Assembly: GCA_964492925.1 (NCBI GenBank) | Contig: CAZBMF010000029.1 | Coordinates: forward strand, 1 to 26,595 | Length of the DNA: 26,595 bases | Direction: 5' to 3' | Source: VMCP01 sp964492925 | GTDB lineage: Bacteria > Bacteroidota > Bacteroidia > NS11-12g > UBA955 | Shown here: piece after piece, positions 15,063-22,676 of the stretch | How positions within the stretch are numbered: position 1 is the stretch's first letter | Layout of the letters: every line of letters begins with the position of its first letter | The notes under the pieces: model-generated | The model's input: the letters and a program-made list of their open reading frames with translations, nothing else | Told to the model about the DNA's origin: nothing | The model's database searches: none | Translations under genes and position numbers: made by a program

Positions 15063-15557
15063 ATGCAAACTAATCAAAATAAAGCCATTTTTCTTGATAG
15101 AGACGGAGTTATCAATCATGATCCCGGAGATTATACCAAGTCGGTTGCCGAATTTGAAATTCTTCCTGGGGTGTTGGATACCTTGAAAAAATGGTGGGAT
15201 TTAGGATATAAATTGATTGTGATTACCAATCAGGGCGGTTTGGCGAAGGGACTTTACTCTGTGCACGAAGTGGAGGCGATGCATCAATATTTTCAAGGTC
15301 AATGTGTGATGCATGGTTTTGAAATTGAGGCGTTTTACTATTGTCCTCACCACGAAGCCCACACGGGTAAATGTTTGTGCAGAAAGCCCGGTAGTTTGCT
15401 CATAGAAAAAGCCATTCATAGATTTAACATTGATCCTAAATTGTCGTTTATGTTTGGTGATCGCGACAGAGACGTTACCTGTGCGGAGAATGCAGGGGTG
15501 AAGGGCATTAAAATTGATACCAACGCTAAAATACCCCAACCCCAAGAAATTTTATGA
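15063..15557 (+). CDS. gmhB: HAD phosphatase, GmhB/HisB-N type
   Basis: This small HAD-superfamily phosphatase is probably the D,D-heptose 1,7-bisphosphate 7-phosphatase of LPS heptose synthesis or a relative. The 164-aa protein has HAD motif I FLDRDG (Asp about 12 and 14), motif II VITNQGG (about 54-60), the zinc-binding loop YYCPHH...CLCRKPG (about 93-111: Cys, His, Cys, Cys), the motif III Lys after it, and motif IV FGDRDRD (about 137-143). The zinc loop and length fit GmhB; histidinol-phosphatase cannot be excluded. ATG 15063 fits the family N-terminus. The stop overlaps the start of the VOC gene as ATGA. Confidence 0.85.
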   Translation: MQTNQNKAIFLDRDGVINHDPGDYTKSVAEFEILPGVLDTLKKWWDLGYKLIVITNQGGLAKGLYSVHEVEAMHQYFQGQCVMHGFEIEAFYYCPHHEAHTGKCLCRKPGSLLIEKAIHRFNIDPKLSFMFGDRDRDVTCAENAGVKGIKIDTNAKIPQPQEIL

Positions 15558-15943
15558 AAAAAGGAAGAATAGTTGGAATCGGTGGCATCATGTTTCGCTC
15601 AGACGATCCAGTAAAAACAAGAGAATGGTATCAAAATTATTTGGGATTACATTCTGAAAGTTATGGAGCCGTATTTAATTGGAGAAATTATGAAAATCCA
15701 GAAAAAGAAGGGACCACAGCTTGGTGTGTTATGCCCCATCATTCAGAATATTTTGGAGAGAATTTGAATCAACAATTCATGGTTAATTATATAGTAGAAA
15801 ATCTTACTGAATTATTGTTTGATTTGGAAGAAAAAGGAATTTGTCAAGTAAAACCAAGAGAGAATTCAGAATTTGGAAACTTTGCTTGGATTCTGGACAA
15901 CAATGGACAACAAATTGAATTATGGGAACCGGTAAGTGAATGA
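15554..15943 (+). CDS. VOC (glyoxalase-like) family protein
   Basis: The 129-aa protein has a vicinal-oxygen-chelate fold: two beta-alpha-beta-beta-beta modules, with RIVGIGGIMFRSDDPVKTRE at the first strand/helix, WYQNYLGL, and a closing FAWILDNNGQQIELWEP whose Glu is the usual last metal ligand. The first-strand ligand (normally His or Glu) is not clear (GIMFRS), so the metal site may be incomplete and no reaction can be assigned. It overlaps the HAD phosphatase by 4 bp and ends just before a strong terminator, so the two form a two-gene unit. Confidence 0.88.
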   Translation: MKKGRIVGIGGIMFRSDDPVKTREWYQNYLGLHSESYGAVFNWRNYENPEKEGTTAWCVMPHHSEYFGENLNQQFMVNYIVENLTELLFDLEEKGICQVKPRENSEFGNFAWILDNNGQQIELWEPVSE

Positions 15944-15971
15944 ATATTCCTATCTAACTGAGAAATATAAT

Positions 15972-16004
15972 AAAAAAGGAGCTTTGAAAAAAGCTCCTTT
16001 TTTT
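15972..16004. terminator. Bidirectional rho-independent terminator
   Basis: GGAGCTTT and AAAGCTCC pair around a GAAA loop, with a T tract on the right and an A tract on the left. The hairpin can therefore end the VOC transcript on the plus strand and the thioredoxin transcript (stop at 16026) on the minus strand. Confidence 0.93.
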
Positions 16005-16025
16005 GCATTTATTGCAAAAAGTTTT

Positions 16026-16526
16026 TTATTTTTTAATTGCAGCGATTTCTTTTTCAAGTTCGTCTTCAGCACCAGGAGTGTAACCTTGGTGAGAATATAC
16101 AATTTTACCTTCAGCGTCTACAATGAACGTCATTGGTGGGTTGTTCACATTCATGGCCCTTGCCAAATCTTGGTTTTCATCTAAAATGATTTCATAAGTC
16201 CAGCCTTCACCCAAAACTTTTGGTTTTACTTTTTTCACGTTACGAGAATCATCGATGGTAACCGCGATTAATTTCACGTTGTATTTTTCTTGCCACTCAG
16301 CGTATTTAGCGTCGATAGCTTGAAGTTCTTTGATACATGGAGCGCACCAAGTAGCCCAGAAAGAAATGATGTTGATTTTTCCTGGCTCAATGCTCTTTTT
16401 AAAATCAACGCTTTCGCCGTTGATGTTTTTCACTGTTATAGAAGGAACAGTTTCAGTTTGTGCTTGAAGTGCGAAAATGCCCCCAAAAACGAAACTTAAA
16501 ATTGCGATACTTTGTTTGATTTTCAT
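16026..16526 (-). CDS. TlpA-like periplasmic thioredoxin
   Basis: This thiol-disulfide oxidoreductase probably acts in the periplasm. From ATG 16526 it has 166 aa: a signal peptide MKIKQSIAILSFVFGG ending near LQAQ (about 21-23), an AhpC/TSA-like start with ITVKNINGESVDF, the redox motif WATWCAPC (CXXC at 61-64), and the cis-proline region VNNPPMTFIVD (about 133-141). It fits the TlpA/ResA group. The frame extends upstream to 16589, but those residues lie across the promoter and lack a signal peptide, so I choose 16526. It is divergent from hisS. A possible -7 box ends 5 nt before the ATG, which would make the mRNA nearly leaderless. Confidence 0.9.
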   Translation of the reverse strand: MKIKQSIAILSFVFGGIFALQAQTETVPSITVKNINGESVDFKKSIEPGKINIISFWATWCAPCIKELQAIDAKYAEWQEKYNVKLIAVTIDDSRNVKKVKPKVLGEGWTYEIILDENQDLARAMNVNNPPMTFIVDAEGKIVYSHQGYTPGAEDELEKEIAAIKK

Positions 16527-16531
16527 TGCCC

Positions 16532-16539
16532 CAAATTTA
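16532..16539 (-). promoter_or_regulatory. Possible -7 box of the thioredoxin gene
   Basis: On the minus strand it reads TAAATTTG, only 5 nt before the ATG, with a TTTTG about 21 nt further upstream as a possible -33. A second candidate, TATTCTTTG (16543-16551), has one extra base but leaves a more ordinary leader. Confidence 0.4.
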
Positions 16540-16602
16540 ATACAAAGAATATGCCAAAAACAAAACCTTTTTGAAAATTTAGGAAACACTCAAAAACTCG
16601 GT

Positions 16603-16610
16603 TAATTTTG
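16603..16610 (+). promoter_or_regulatory. Possible -7 box of hisS
   Basis: TAATTTTG is an exact TANNTTTG box ending 4 nt before the hisS ATG, which predicts a nearly leaderless mRNA. I see no convincing -33 element, so it may be chance. Confidence 0.4.
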
Positions 16611-16614
16611 CAAC

Positions 16615-17994
16615 ATGGAAAAACCTCAATTGCCATCGGGAACCCGTGATTTTTCTCCGCAAATGATGTTGAGAAGGAAATACATTCTAAACATCATGGA
16701 ATCTGTATTTAAGCTGCATGGATTCGGTGCAATTGAAACCCCATCCCTCGAAAATTTAAAAACACTTCAAGGTAAATACGGCGATGAAGGAGATCAACTG
16801 CTGTTCAAAGTGTTGAACTCCGGCGATTTTTTGGCCAAGGCCAACGAACAGCACCTCGCTGAAAAAAATTCCAAAGCCATTATCCCTCAAATCGCTGACC
16901 GAGGATTGCGTTACGACCTTACGGTTCCATTGGCGCGTTTTGTTGTGATGAACCGAGATAAAATTCAATTTCCGTTTAAGCGCTATCAAATGCAGCCAGT
17001 TTGGCGTGCCGATCGCCCTCAAAAAGGCAGGTACCGTGAATTTTGGCAGTGTGATATTGACGTAGTGGGTGCAAATTCTGTGGTTTCTGAAGCCGAATTG
17101 GTGGAAATGTACCAAGAAGTTTTTGAAAAGCTGGACCTTGGAATCATTGTTCGATTTAATCACAGAGGCATTTTAGATGCCTTTTTGCCAGTTTTAGGTT
17201 CTGCTGAAAATTGGGGACAATTTATGATCATCATCGATAAAGCCGATAAAATTGGTGAAGAAGGAGTTGTGAATGAATTGATAAACAAAGGTTTATCGCA
17301 TGCTGTAGATGCTTGGAAATGGCTCTGCGAAGCGCAAAAATTGGATTCCTATGAGCAAAAAATAAATGCCCTAAAATCGTATCAACCCATTCAAAATGAA
17401 GCACTTGAAAAAGGACTTTCGGATTTGAATTTGTTCTTTGGAATACTTGGGAATACCAGCAATGTTTCGCTAGATTTAACCCTCGCAAGAGGTTTGAGCT
17501 ATTATACAGGTTGTGTTTTTGAAGTGGCCGTAAACGACTCTCGTATGCCTAGCGATTTTAAAATCGGTAGCATTGGTGGTGGCGGTAGATACGACAATTT
17601 AACTGGCATTTTCGGATTGAAGGATGTTTCGGGTGTGGGTGTTTCGTTTGGTTTAGACCGAATTTACGACAATCTCGATGCCGCCAATTTGTTTCCTCAA
17701 ACTTTGAATGATGCCCCAACCATGATTGTGTGTGCCATGGATGATGAATCCTTGATTTTTGCTTCGCAAATTTCTAGATTGGCACGTCAAAATAATATTT
17801 CAAATGAAGTTTATCCAGGCGCAGTGAAAATTAAAAAACAATTGGACTACGCCAATGCCAAAGGATTTAAATACGCCGCAATTATTGGCGAAACAGAGCG
17901 TGAAACGCAAACTATATCCCTCAAAAATCTATTTGAAGGAACTCAAAAAAATGTACATATCAACGATTTAATCAACGAACTCAACCATGAATGA
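16615..17994 (+). CDS. hisS: Histidyl-tRNA synthetase
   Basis: This class II synthetase charges tRNA-His. The 459-aa protein carries SGTRDFSP near the N-terminus, DLTVPLAR (101-108), motif 2 with RADRPQKGRYREFWQCD (131-147), the histidine-binding LARGLSYYTG (about 293), the motif-3 region IGGGGRYDNL then GVSFGLDRI (about 345), and a C-terminal anticodon-binding domain (about 365-459). Length is normal for Bacteroidota. Its last 8 bp overlap the start of hutH, so histidine charging and histidine breakdown are translationally coupled. Confidence 0.97.
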   Translation: MEKPQLPSGTRDFSPQMMLRRKYILNIMESVFKLHGFGAIETPSLENLKTLQGKYGDEGDQLLFKVLNSGDFLAKANEQHLAEKNSKAIIPQIADRGLRYDLTVPLARFVVMNRDKIQFPFKRYQMQPVWRADRPQKGRYREFWQCDIDVVGANSVVSEAELVEMYQEVFEKLDLGIIVRFNHRGILDAFLPVLGSAENWGQFMIIIDKADKIGEEGVVNELINKGLSHAVDAWKWLCEAQKLDSYEQKINALKSYQPIQNEALEKGLSDLNLFFGILGNTSNVSLDLTLARGLSYYTGCVFEVAVNDSRMPSDFKIGSIGGGGRYDNLTGIFGLKDVSGVGVSFGLDRIYDNLDAANLFPQTLNDAPTMIVCAMDDESLIFASQISRLARQNNISNEVYPGAVKIKKQLDYANAKGFKYAAIIGETERETQTISLKNLFEGTQKNVHINDLINELNHE

Positions 17995-19444
17995 TTTTTA
18001 TACATTGTCGCAAGCAATTGACTTATTGCAAAATAGGGTAGAACTGACTGAAAATGTGAGACAAAAGATGCAAAAAAGTGTCGATTTTTTGCAACGTTAT
18101 ATGGAACAAGCAAAGGCCCCTGTTTATGGTGTAAATACTGGTTTTGGATCATTGCAAAATGTGGTTGTGTCGAATGAACAATTGAGTCAACTTCAAGAAA
18201 ATTTGTTGATTACACATGCCGCTGGAGTTGGAGAACCTCTTCCTAATGAGTTGGTAGCCAATATGATGTGGTTAAAGTTGTTGAACATGAGCAAAGGTCA
18301 TTCAGCCGTTAGACCAATTATCTTCGAGCGATTGGCTTACATGTACAACCATGAGGTGTTTCCGGTGGTGACGTCTCAGGGATCATTGGGAGCCTCTGGC
18401 GACCTTGCTCCATTGTCGCAAATGGTCTTACCCCTTATTGGCAAAGGCAATGTAAGGGTAAATAACGAGGTTGTATCTTCGGCTTCATGGTTAAAATCGG
18501 TAGGATTGGAACCCATTGTGTTGGGTCCGAAGGAAGCCTTGGCTTTAATTAATGGTACCCAATTTATGTTGGCCCATGCAGTGAAAGCAACCAAAGAAAT
18601 CACCGCTTTAAAGGCGAAATTGCCTTTGATAGCCTGCGCAAGTATCGATGCATTCGATTGCCGTTTGGAACCGTTTAGTGATCCAATTCATCAAATTCGT
18701 CCTCATAAAGGACAAATTGAGGTTGCAAGAGAAGTGAGAACAATCTTGGCCGATTCAAAAATTGCAGCGAAAATCAAGGTTCAAGTACAAGACCAATATA
18801 GTTTTAGGTGCATTCCTCAAGTGCATGGCGCATCGTATGATGCGTTTGACCATTGTTTTCAAGTTTGGGAAACAGAATTGAATGCAGTTACCGACAATCC
18901 AAACGTATTTGAAGAAGAAAACATGGTTGTTTCTGGGGGAAATTTTCACGGTCAACCTTTGGCTTTAACTTTGGACTATTGCGCCATGGCAGTGGCCGAA
19001 TTGGCCAATATCAGCGAACGCCGAACGTATTTGTTGGTGAGTGGTCAACGCGGATTAAGTCCGTATTTGGCCGATGGTGCTGGTTTAGATAGTGGATACA
19101 TGATTGCGCAGTACACTGCTGCATCCTTGGTGAGTCAGAACAAGCAATTATGTTCACCTGCGAGCGTAGATAGCATTGTAAGCAGCAATGGCCAGGAAGA
19201 CCACGTGAGTATGGGTGCCAATGCGGCTACAAAATTGCTCAAGGTGATTGAAAATACGAAAAACGTTTTGGCGATAGAATGGTTGTGTGCTGTTGGTGGA
19301 TTGAACCAGCGCACTGAAAAATCATCTGAGATGGTAGAAGAACTTAGAGGGGAATTCGCTAAAATGGGTCCATTGAACCATCAAGAAACGCCGATGCAAG
19401 AACTTATTGAAAGGGCGTATGTCTTTTTGTGGGGCAAAGGTTAA
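17987..19444 (+). CDS. hutH: Histidine ammonia-lyase
   Basis: It deaminates L-histidine to urocanate and ammonia, the first step of histidine catabolism. The 485-aa protein has the autocatalytic MIO triad Ala-Ser-Gly (136-138) in GSLGASGDLAPLS, the N-terminal YGVNTGFG (47-54), NGTQ (about 190), the active-site QDQYSFRC region (about 267), and a C-terminal SGNF-like VSGGNFHG. These together fit HAL; other MIO lyases such as tyrosine ammonia-lyase are less likely but differ by few residues. The rest of the Hut pathway (hutU, hutI, hutG) is not nearby. It overlaps hisS by 8 bp and ends 11 bp from the convergent engB gene. Confidence 0.92.
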   Translation: MNDFYTLSQAIDLLQNRVELTENVRQKMQKSVDFLQRYMEQAKAPVYGVNTGFGSLQNVVVSNEQLSQLQENLLITHAAGVGEPLPNELVANMMWLKLLNMSKGHSAVRPIIFERLAYMYNHEVFPVVTSQGSLGASGDLAPLSQMVLPLIGKGNVRVNNEVVSSASWLKSVGLEPIVLGPKEALALINGTQFMLAHAVKATKEITALKAKLPLIACASIDAFDCRLEPFSDPIHQIRPHKGQIEVAREVRTILADSKIAAKIKVQVQDQYSFRCIPQVHGASYDAFDHCFQVWETELNAVTDNPNVFEEENMVVSGGNFHGQPLALTLDYCAMAVAELANISERRTYLLVSGQRGLSPYLADGAGLDSGYMIAQYTAASLVSQNKQLCSPASVDSIVSSNGQEDHVSMGANAATKLLKVIENTKNVLAIEWLCAVGGLNQRTEKSSEMVEELRGEFAKMGPLNHQETPMQELIERAYVFLWGKG

Positions 19445-19455
19445 TTAATTGAATA

Positions 19456-20049
19456 TCAACCTTTCATAGCATCCAACATCACTTTCCAAATTTCGTCGAA
19501 CCCTTGTTTGGTTTCAGAAGAACTGATGATGAACGGCGGAATTTCATCCCACGTTTCTAGAAGTGCGTCTTTGATGATGTTTGAATTTTTTTCTACTTCT
19601 GCCGGTTTTAACTTGTCGGCCTTGGTGCCTATGATCACCATCGGTATTTGATTCGCTCCGCAGTCGGCAATGAAATCTAAATCTATTTTTTGAGGGGGGA
19701 TTCTCAAATCTAACAACACAAATAAACAGTATAAATTGGGACGTTCGCGGAGGTAGTAGGCAATCATTTTCCCGAAAGTTTGACGGCGATCTTTCGAAAC
19801 CTTTGCATAGCCATATCCAGGCAAATCGCAAATTTGCAATTCATTGTTGATGTTGAACAAATTCAAGGTTTGGGTTTTGCCCGGGGTTGAACTGGTCTTT
19901 GCTAAACCATTTCGTTCTGTTAACATATTGATAAGCGATGATTTGCCAACGTTACTCCTGCCAATGAAAGCAAATTCAGGCTTCTCTCTGTGGGGCATGT
20001 CTACATTGCGCTCCCAACTTCCAACATATTCTGCAGTTTTGATTTTCAT
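19456..20049 (-). CDS. engB: Ribosome-biogenesis GTPase YihA/YsxC/EngB
   Basis: This essential small GTPase acts in assembly of the 50S ribosomal subunit. The 197-aa protein shows G1 GRSNVGKSS (30-38), G2 with the conserved SSTPGKTQ (about 53-60), G3 DLPGYGYA (about 75-82), G4 GTKADK (about 141-146) and G5 SSSE (about 175-178), in the order and spacing of the family. ATG 20049 gives the normal N-terminus. It is divergent from ubiE and convergent with hutH. No clear promoter box was found for it. Confidence 0.97.
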   Translation of the reverse strand: MKIKTAEYVGSWERNVDMPHREKPEFAFIGRSNVGKSSLINMLTERNGLAKTSSTPGKTQTLNLFNINNELQICDLPGYGYAKVSKDRRQTFGKMIAYYLRERPNLYCLFVLLDLRIPPQKIDLDFIADCGANQIPMVIIGTKADKLKPAEVEKNSNIIKDALLETWDEIPPFIISSSETKQGFDEIWKVMLDAMKG

Positions 20050-20089
20050 ATTTGATGGTTCATTTGTTTCAGGTCGACGATGAATCTCT

Positions 20090-20097
20090 TATATTTG
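20090..20097 (+). promoter_or_regulatory. -7 box of the ubiE-porT-tgt-lptF/G run
   Basis: TATATTTG followed by CAC is an exact TANNTTTG box, 16 nt before the GTG start of ubiE. A TTTG at 20063-20066 (23-nt spacing) or TTTC at 20067-20070 (19-nt spacing) could serve as the -33 element. The genes to lptF/G overlap each other, so this promoter may serve all of them. Confidence 0.65.
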
Positions 20098-20113
20098 CAC
20101 TTTAATTTTCATT

Positions 20114-20842
20114 GTGGGCACAACTGTAAAACCAAATCCGTCGTCTGAGGCTTCAAAAAAACAACAAGTTGAGGAAATGTTTGATAATATTTCTGCACGT
20201 TATGACTTTTTGAACCACTTTTTATCTTTGGGAATCGATTATTCTTGGAGAAAAAAAGTACGCAAAATTATAGAAAAAATTCAAGCGAAAAAGATTTTGG
20301 ATGTTGCAACTGGAACCGCAGATCTTGCTATTGAAATTTCGAAAATCAAAGATTGTCAGATTGTTGGGGTGGATATAAGTCGTGGAATGCTCGACATTGG
20401 AGATGTGAAACTCGAGAAATTGAACCTCACGAATCGCATTGTTTTGCAACAAGCAGACTCTGAAAATTTGCCTTTTGAAAACGAAAGTTTTGATGCTGTG
20501 ACCGTGAGTTTTGGTGTGCGTAACTTTGAAAATTTGGACAAAGGATTGGCGGATATGTGTCGCGTTTTGAAACAAAATGGAAGTCTTATTGTACTTGAAT
20601 TTTCAAAACCAACCAACCCAATTTTTAGTCGTTTGTATTGGTTTTACTTCAAATTTATCTTACCACCATTGGGTCGTTTGTTTAGCAAAGATGCAACGGC
20701 TTATACCTATTTGCCTCAAAGTGTGGCCGCTTTTCCTGAAGGAGAAGAATTTTGCACCCGTGCAAAATCTGCTGGATTTTCAAACGTTACCTATAAACCA
20801 CTTACTTTTGGAGTTTGTACCTTGTACCATTGCGTAAAATAA
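20114..20842 (+). CDS. ubiE: Demethylmenaquinone methyltransferase (UbiE/MenG)
   Basis: It methylates demethylmenaquinone with SAM in the last step of menaquinone synthesis, at the inner membrane. The 242-aa protein has the family landmarks VEEMFDNISARYDFLN (about 19-34), SLGIDYSWRKK, the SAM motif I DVATGTADLA (about 59-68), ADSENLPF (about 115), and the UbiE signature FGVRNFENLDKGL (about 131-143) with VLEFSKP. The start is GTG at 20114, which gives the usual N-terminus; no nearer ATG exists. In motif I the last Gly of GxGxG is Ala. It overlaps porT. Confidence 0.94.
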   Translation: MGTTVKPNPSSEASKKQQVEEMFDNISARYDFLNHFLSLGIDYSWRKKVRKIIEKIQAKKILDVATGTADLAIEISKIKDCQIVGVDISRGMLDIGDVKLEKLNLTNRIVLQQADSENLPFENESFDAVTVSFGVRNFENLDKGLADMCRVLKQNGSLIVLEFSKPTNPIFSRLYWFYFKFILPPLGRLFSKDATAYTYLPQSVAAFPEGEEFCTRAKSAGFSNVTYKPLTFGVCTLYHCVK

Positions 20843-21561
20843 TTGTCATATTGATATTGATGTGTTTCACTGTTGGCTTAAAAGCCAATGAGGTGGATAC
20901 GTCGTATCATTTTGATTATAAGCTTACTCCGAAAGATCCGTTGCGAATTTATCGAAAACATTTCTTCTGGGGAATTGCATTTTCCGCAACTCAAGCCAAA
21001 ATGAAAATGCAATTAGATCCTGTTTTTTGGCAAAGAAATGACTCTTTGTTAAACATCCTGCCCCAAGATCAAATGGGTGGCGGTTTCGGAGGAAGTGTGG
21101 CATTGAGAATCGGCAGACACTGGGAAATGAAAATGCTCACTATGTTGCAGTTACATTCAAGAAATGTAAACTACCAATGGGTGAACAAACCTGGTCCAAC
21201 CATAAAAATTGAATCCATTTGTTTTGATATTCCTTTAACCATGAAGTATCGCTCCGACATGCCAAACAACACAGGTTTCTTTGTGTTGGGAGGTGTTCGT
21301 TGGTCGCATGATTTCCAAAGTAATGAAGATTTGGTAATTGGAAATTCTAAACCTTTAATTGCGCTGAAAAAAGACACCTATTATTATGAATTTGGTGGAG
21401 GTTTTGAATTTAGAATGGATTATGTAGATTTATCTATCGAATTTAAAATGTCGAACGGAATTAACAATGCGTTAGTCCGTGTTCCTGATAGTTATTACTC
21501 AGGTTCATTGAGCAGCATATTGCCTCGACTTTTTAGTATCACCTTAATGGCTCAGAATTGA
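20830..21561 (+). CDS. porT: PorT family outer-membrane protein, type IX secretion
   Basis: This is an outer-membrane beta-barrel protein needed for type IX secretion in Bacteroidota. From the TTG at 20830 it has 243 aa: a signal peptide (MRKIIVILILMCFTVGLKA), then beta-strand-rich sequence with repeated Gly/aromatic residues (GIAFSATQAKMKMQ, GGGFGGSVALRIGRHWEMK, TKI-type strands) and an amphipathic C-terminal strand ending LFSITLMAQN. The position right after ubiE is the usual neighbourhood of porT/sprT in Flavobacteriia, which supports the call. A TTG at 20815 is an alternative start but adds charged residues before the signal peptide. It overlaps ubiE by 13 bp and tgt by 4 bp. Confidence 0.85.
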   Translation: MRKIIVILILMCFTVGLKANEVDTSYHFDYKLTPKDPLRIYRKHFFWGIAFSATQAKMKMQLDPVFWQRNDSLLNILPQDQMGGGFGGSVALRIGRHWEMKMLTMLQLHSRNVNYQWVNKPGPTIKIESICFDIPLTMKYRSDMPNNTGFFVLGGVRWSHDFQSNEDLVIGNSKPLIALKKDTYYYEFGGGFEFRMDYVDLSIEFKMSNGINNALVRVPDSYYSGSLSSILPRLFSITLMAQN

Positions 21562-22676
21562 ATTTTACCATACAACATAGAGATCCTTATACCAAGGCTA
21601 GGGCAGGTATGATTGAAACCGATCACGGTGTAATTGAAACTCCCATTTTTATGCCCGTTGGTACTGCTGCAACGGTTAAAGGTTTGCACAAAAACTTCCT
21701 AGAAGACGATATTAATGCAGATATCATCTTGGGAAATACCTACCATTTATACCTTCGTCCAGGCTTAGAAATCATGGAAAAAGCGGGTGGTATACACGGA
21801 TTTTCAAATTGGAAACGCCCTATTTTAACTGATTCTGGGGGATATCAGGTGTACTCACTTTCTGGTACCCGAAAACTCAAAGAAGAAGGCGCCACATTTC
21901 AAAGTCATATCGATGGCTCACGACACTTGTTCAGTCCTGAATATGTGATGGACATTCAGCGTACTTTGGGCGCCGATATCATCATGGCTTTTGATGAATG
22001 CACACCTTATCCCTGCGATAAAAAATATGCTGAAAAGAGCATGCACATGACCCACCGTTGGCTGGATCGTTGCATGAAACGTTTCCATGAAACGGAACCA
22101 AAATATGGACATCATCAGGAGTTGTTTCCAATTGTTCAAGGTAGTGTTTACCCAGATCTTAGAAAACAAAGTGCAGAATATGTCATCAAACATGAAGCTG
22201 GTGGCTATGCCATTGGAGGATTGAGTGTTGGCGAACCGCATGAAGACATGTATGCGATGACAGAATTAGTGTGCGACATTCTACCAACTGAAAAACCACG
22301 CTATTTGATGGGTGTAGGAACGCCTGAAAACATTTTGGAATCAATTGCCCTAGGGGTGGATATGTTTGATTGTGTAATGCCTACCAGAAATGGTAGAAAT
22401 GGCATGATTTTTACCCGCAACGGAATAATTAACATTCGCAATAAAAAATGGGCCGATTGCTTCGAACCCGTTGATTCTTGGCTTACCCCTGAATATTCAT
22501 TGGCTTACCTCCGACATTTATTCGTTGCTGGAGAAATGCTGGGCCCTATTATTGCTAGTTTACAAAACTTGAGGTTTTATCTGTGGCTGGTGCGTCAAGC
22601 AAGAATCCAAATTAAAAACAACGAATTTCATATTTGGAAAGATTCGGTTTTGAAAACCATCAATAGAAAGTTATAA
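21558..22676 (+). CDS. tgt: tRNA-guanine transglycosylase lacking the usual zinc ligands
   Basis: It exchanges guanine-34 of GUN tRNAs for preQ1 in queuosine synthesis. The 372-aa protein has the catalytic region TDSGGYQVYSL (Asp 92), the substrate pocket AFDECTP (about 145) and VQGS (about 193), AIGGLSVGE, and the nucleophile region VDMFDCVMPTRNGRNG (Asp 268/271). Aligned without gaps to E. coli Tgt, the zinc ligands Cys302, Cys304, Cys307 and His333 are replaced by Val305, Ser307, Thr310 and Gln336. The TTG start at 21558 overlaps the porT stop as TTGA. The next gene starts on its stop codon. The family is certain; whether the zinc-free form folds with another metal is unknown. Confidence 0.95.
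   Translation: MNFTIQHRDPYTKARAGMIETDHGVIETPIFMPVGTAATVKGLHKNFLEDDINADIILGNTYHLYLRPGLEIMEKAGGIHGFSNWKRPILTDSGGYQVYSLSGTRKLKEEGATFQSHIDGSRHLFSPEYVMDIQRTLGADIIMAFDECTPYPCDKKYAEKSMHMTHRWLDRCMKRFHETEPKYGHHQELFPIVQGSVYPDLRKQSAEYVIKHEAGGYAIGGLSVGEPHEDMYAMTELVCDILPTEKPRYLMGVGTPENILESIALGVDMFDCVMPTRNGRNGMIFTRNGIINIRNKKWADCFEPVDSWLTPEYSLAYLRHLFVAGEMLGPIIASLQNLRFYLWLVRQARIQIKNNEFHIWKDSVLKTINRKL

Noticed and set aside
15936..16184. Plus-strand reading frame of 82 codons after the VOC gene
   Set aside because: It crosses the strong bidirectional terminator and lies antisense to the thioredoxin gene.
19445..19455. Terminator between convergent hutH and engB
   Set aside because: The 11-bp gap has no GC-rich hairpin or T tract.
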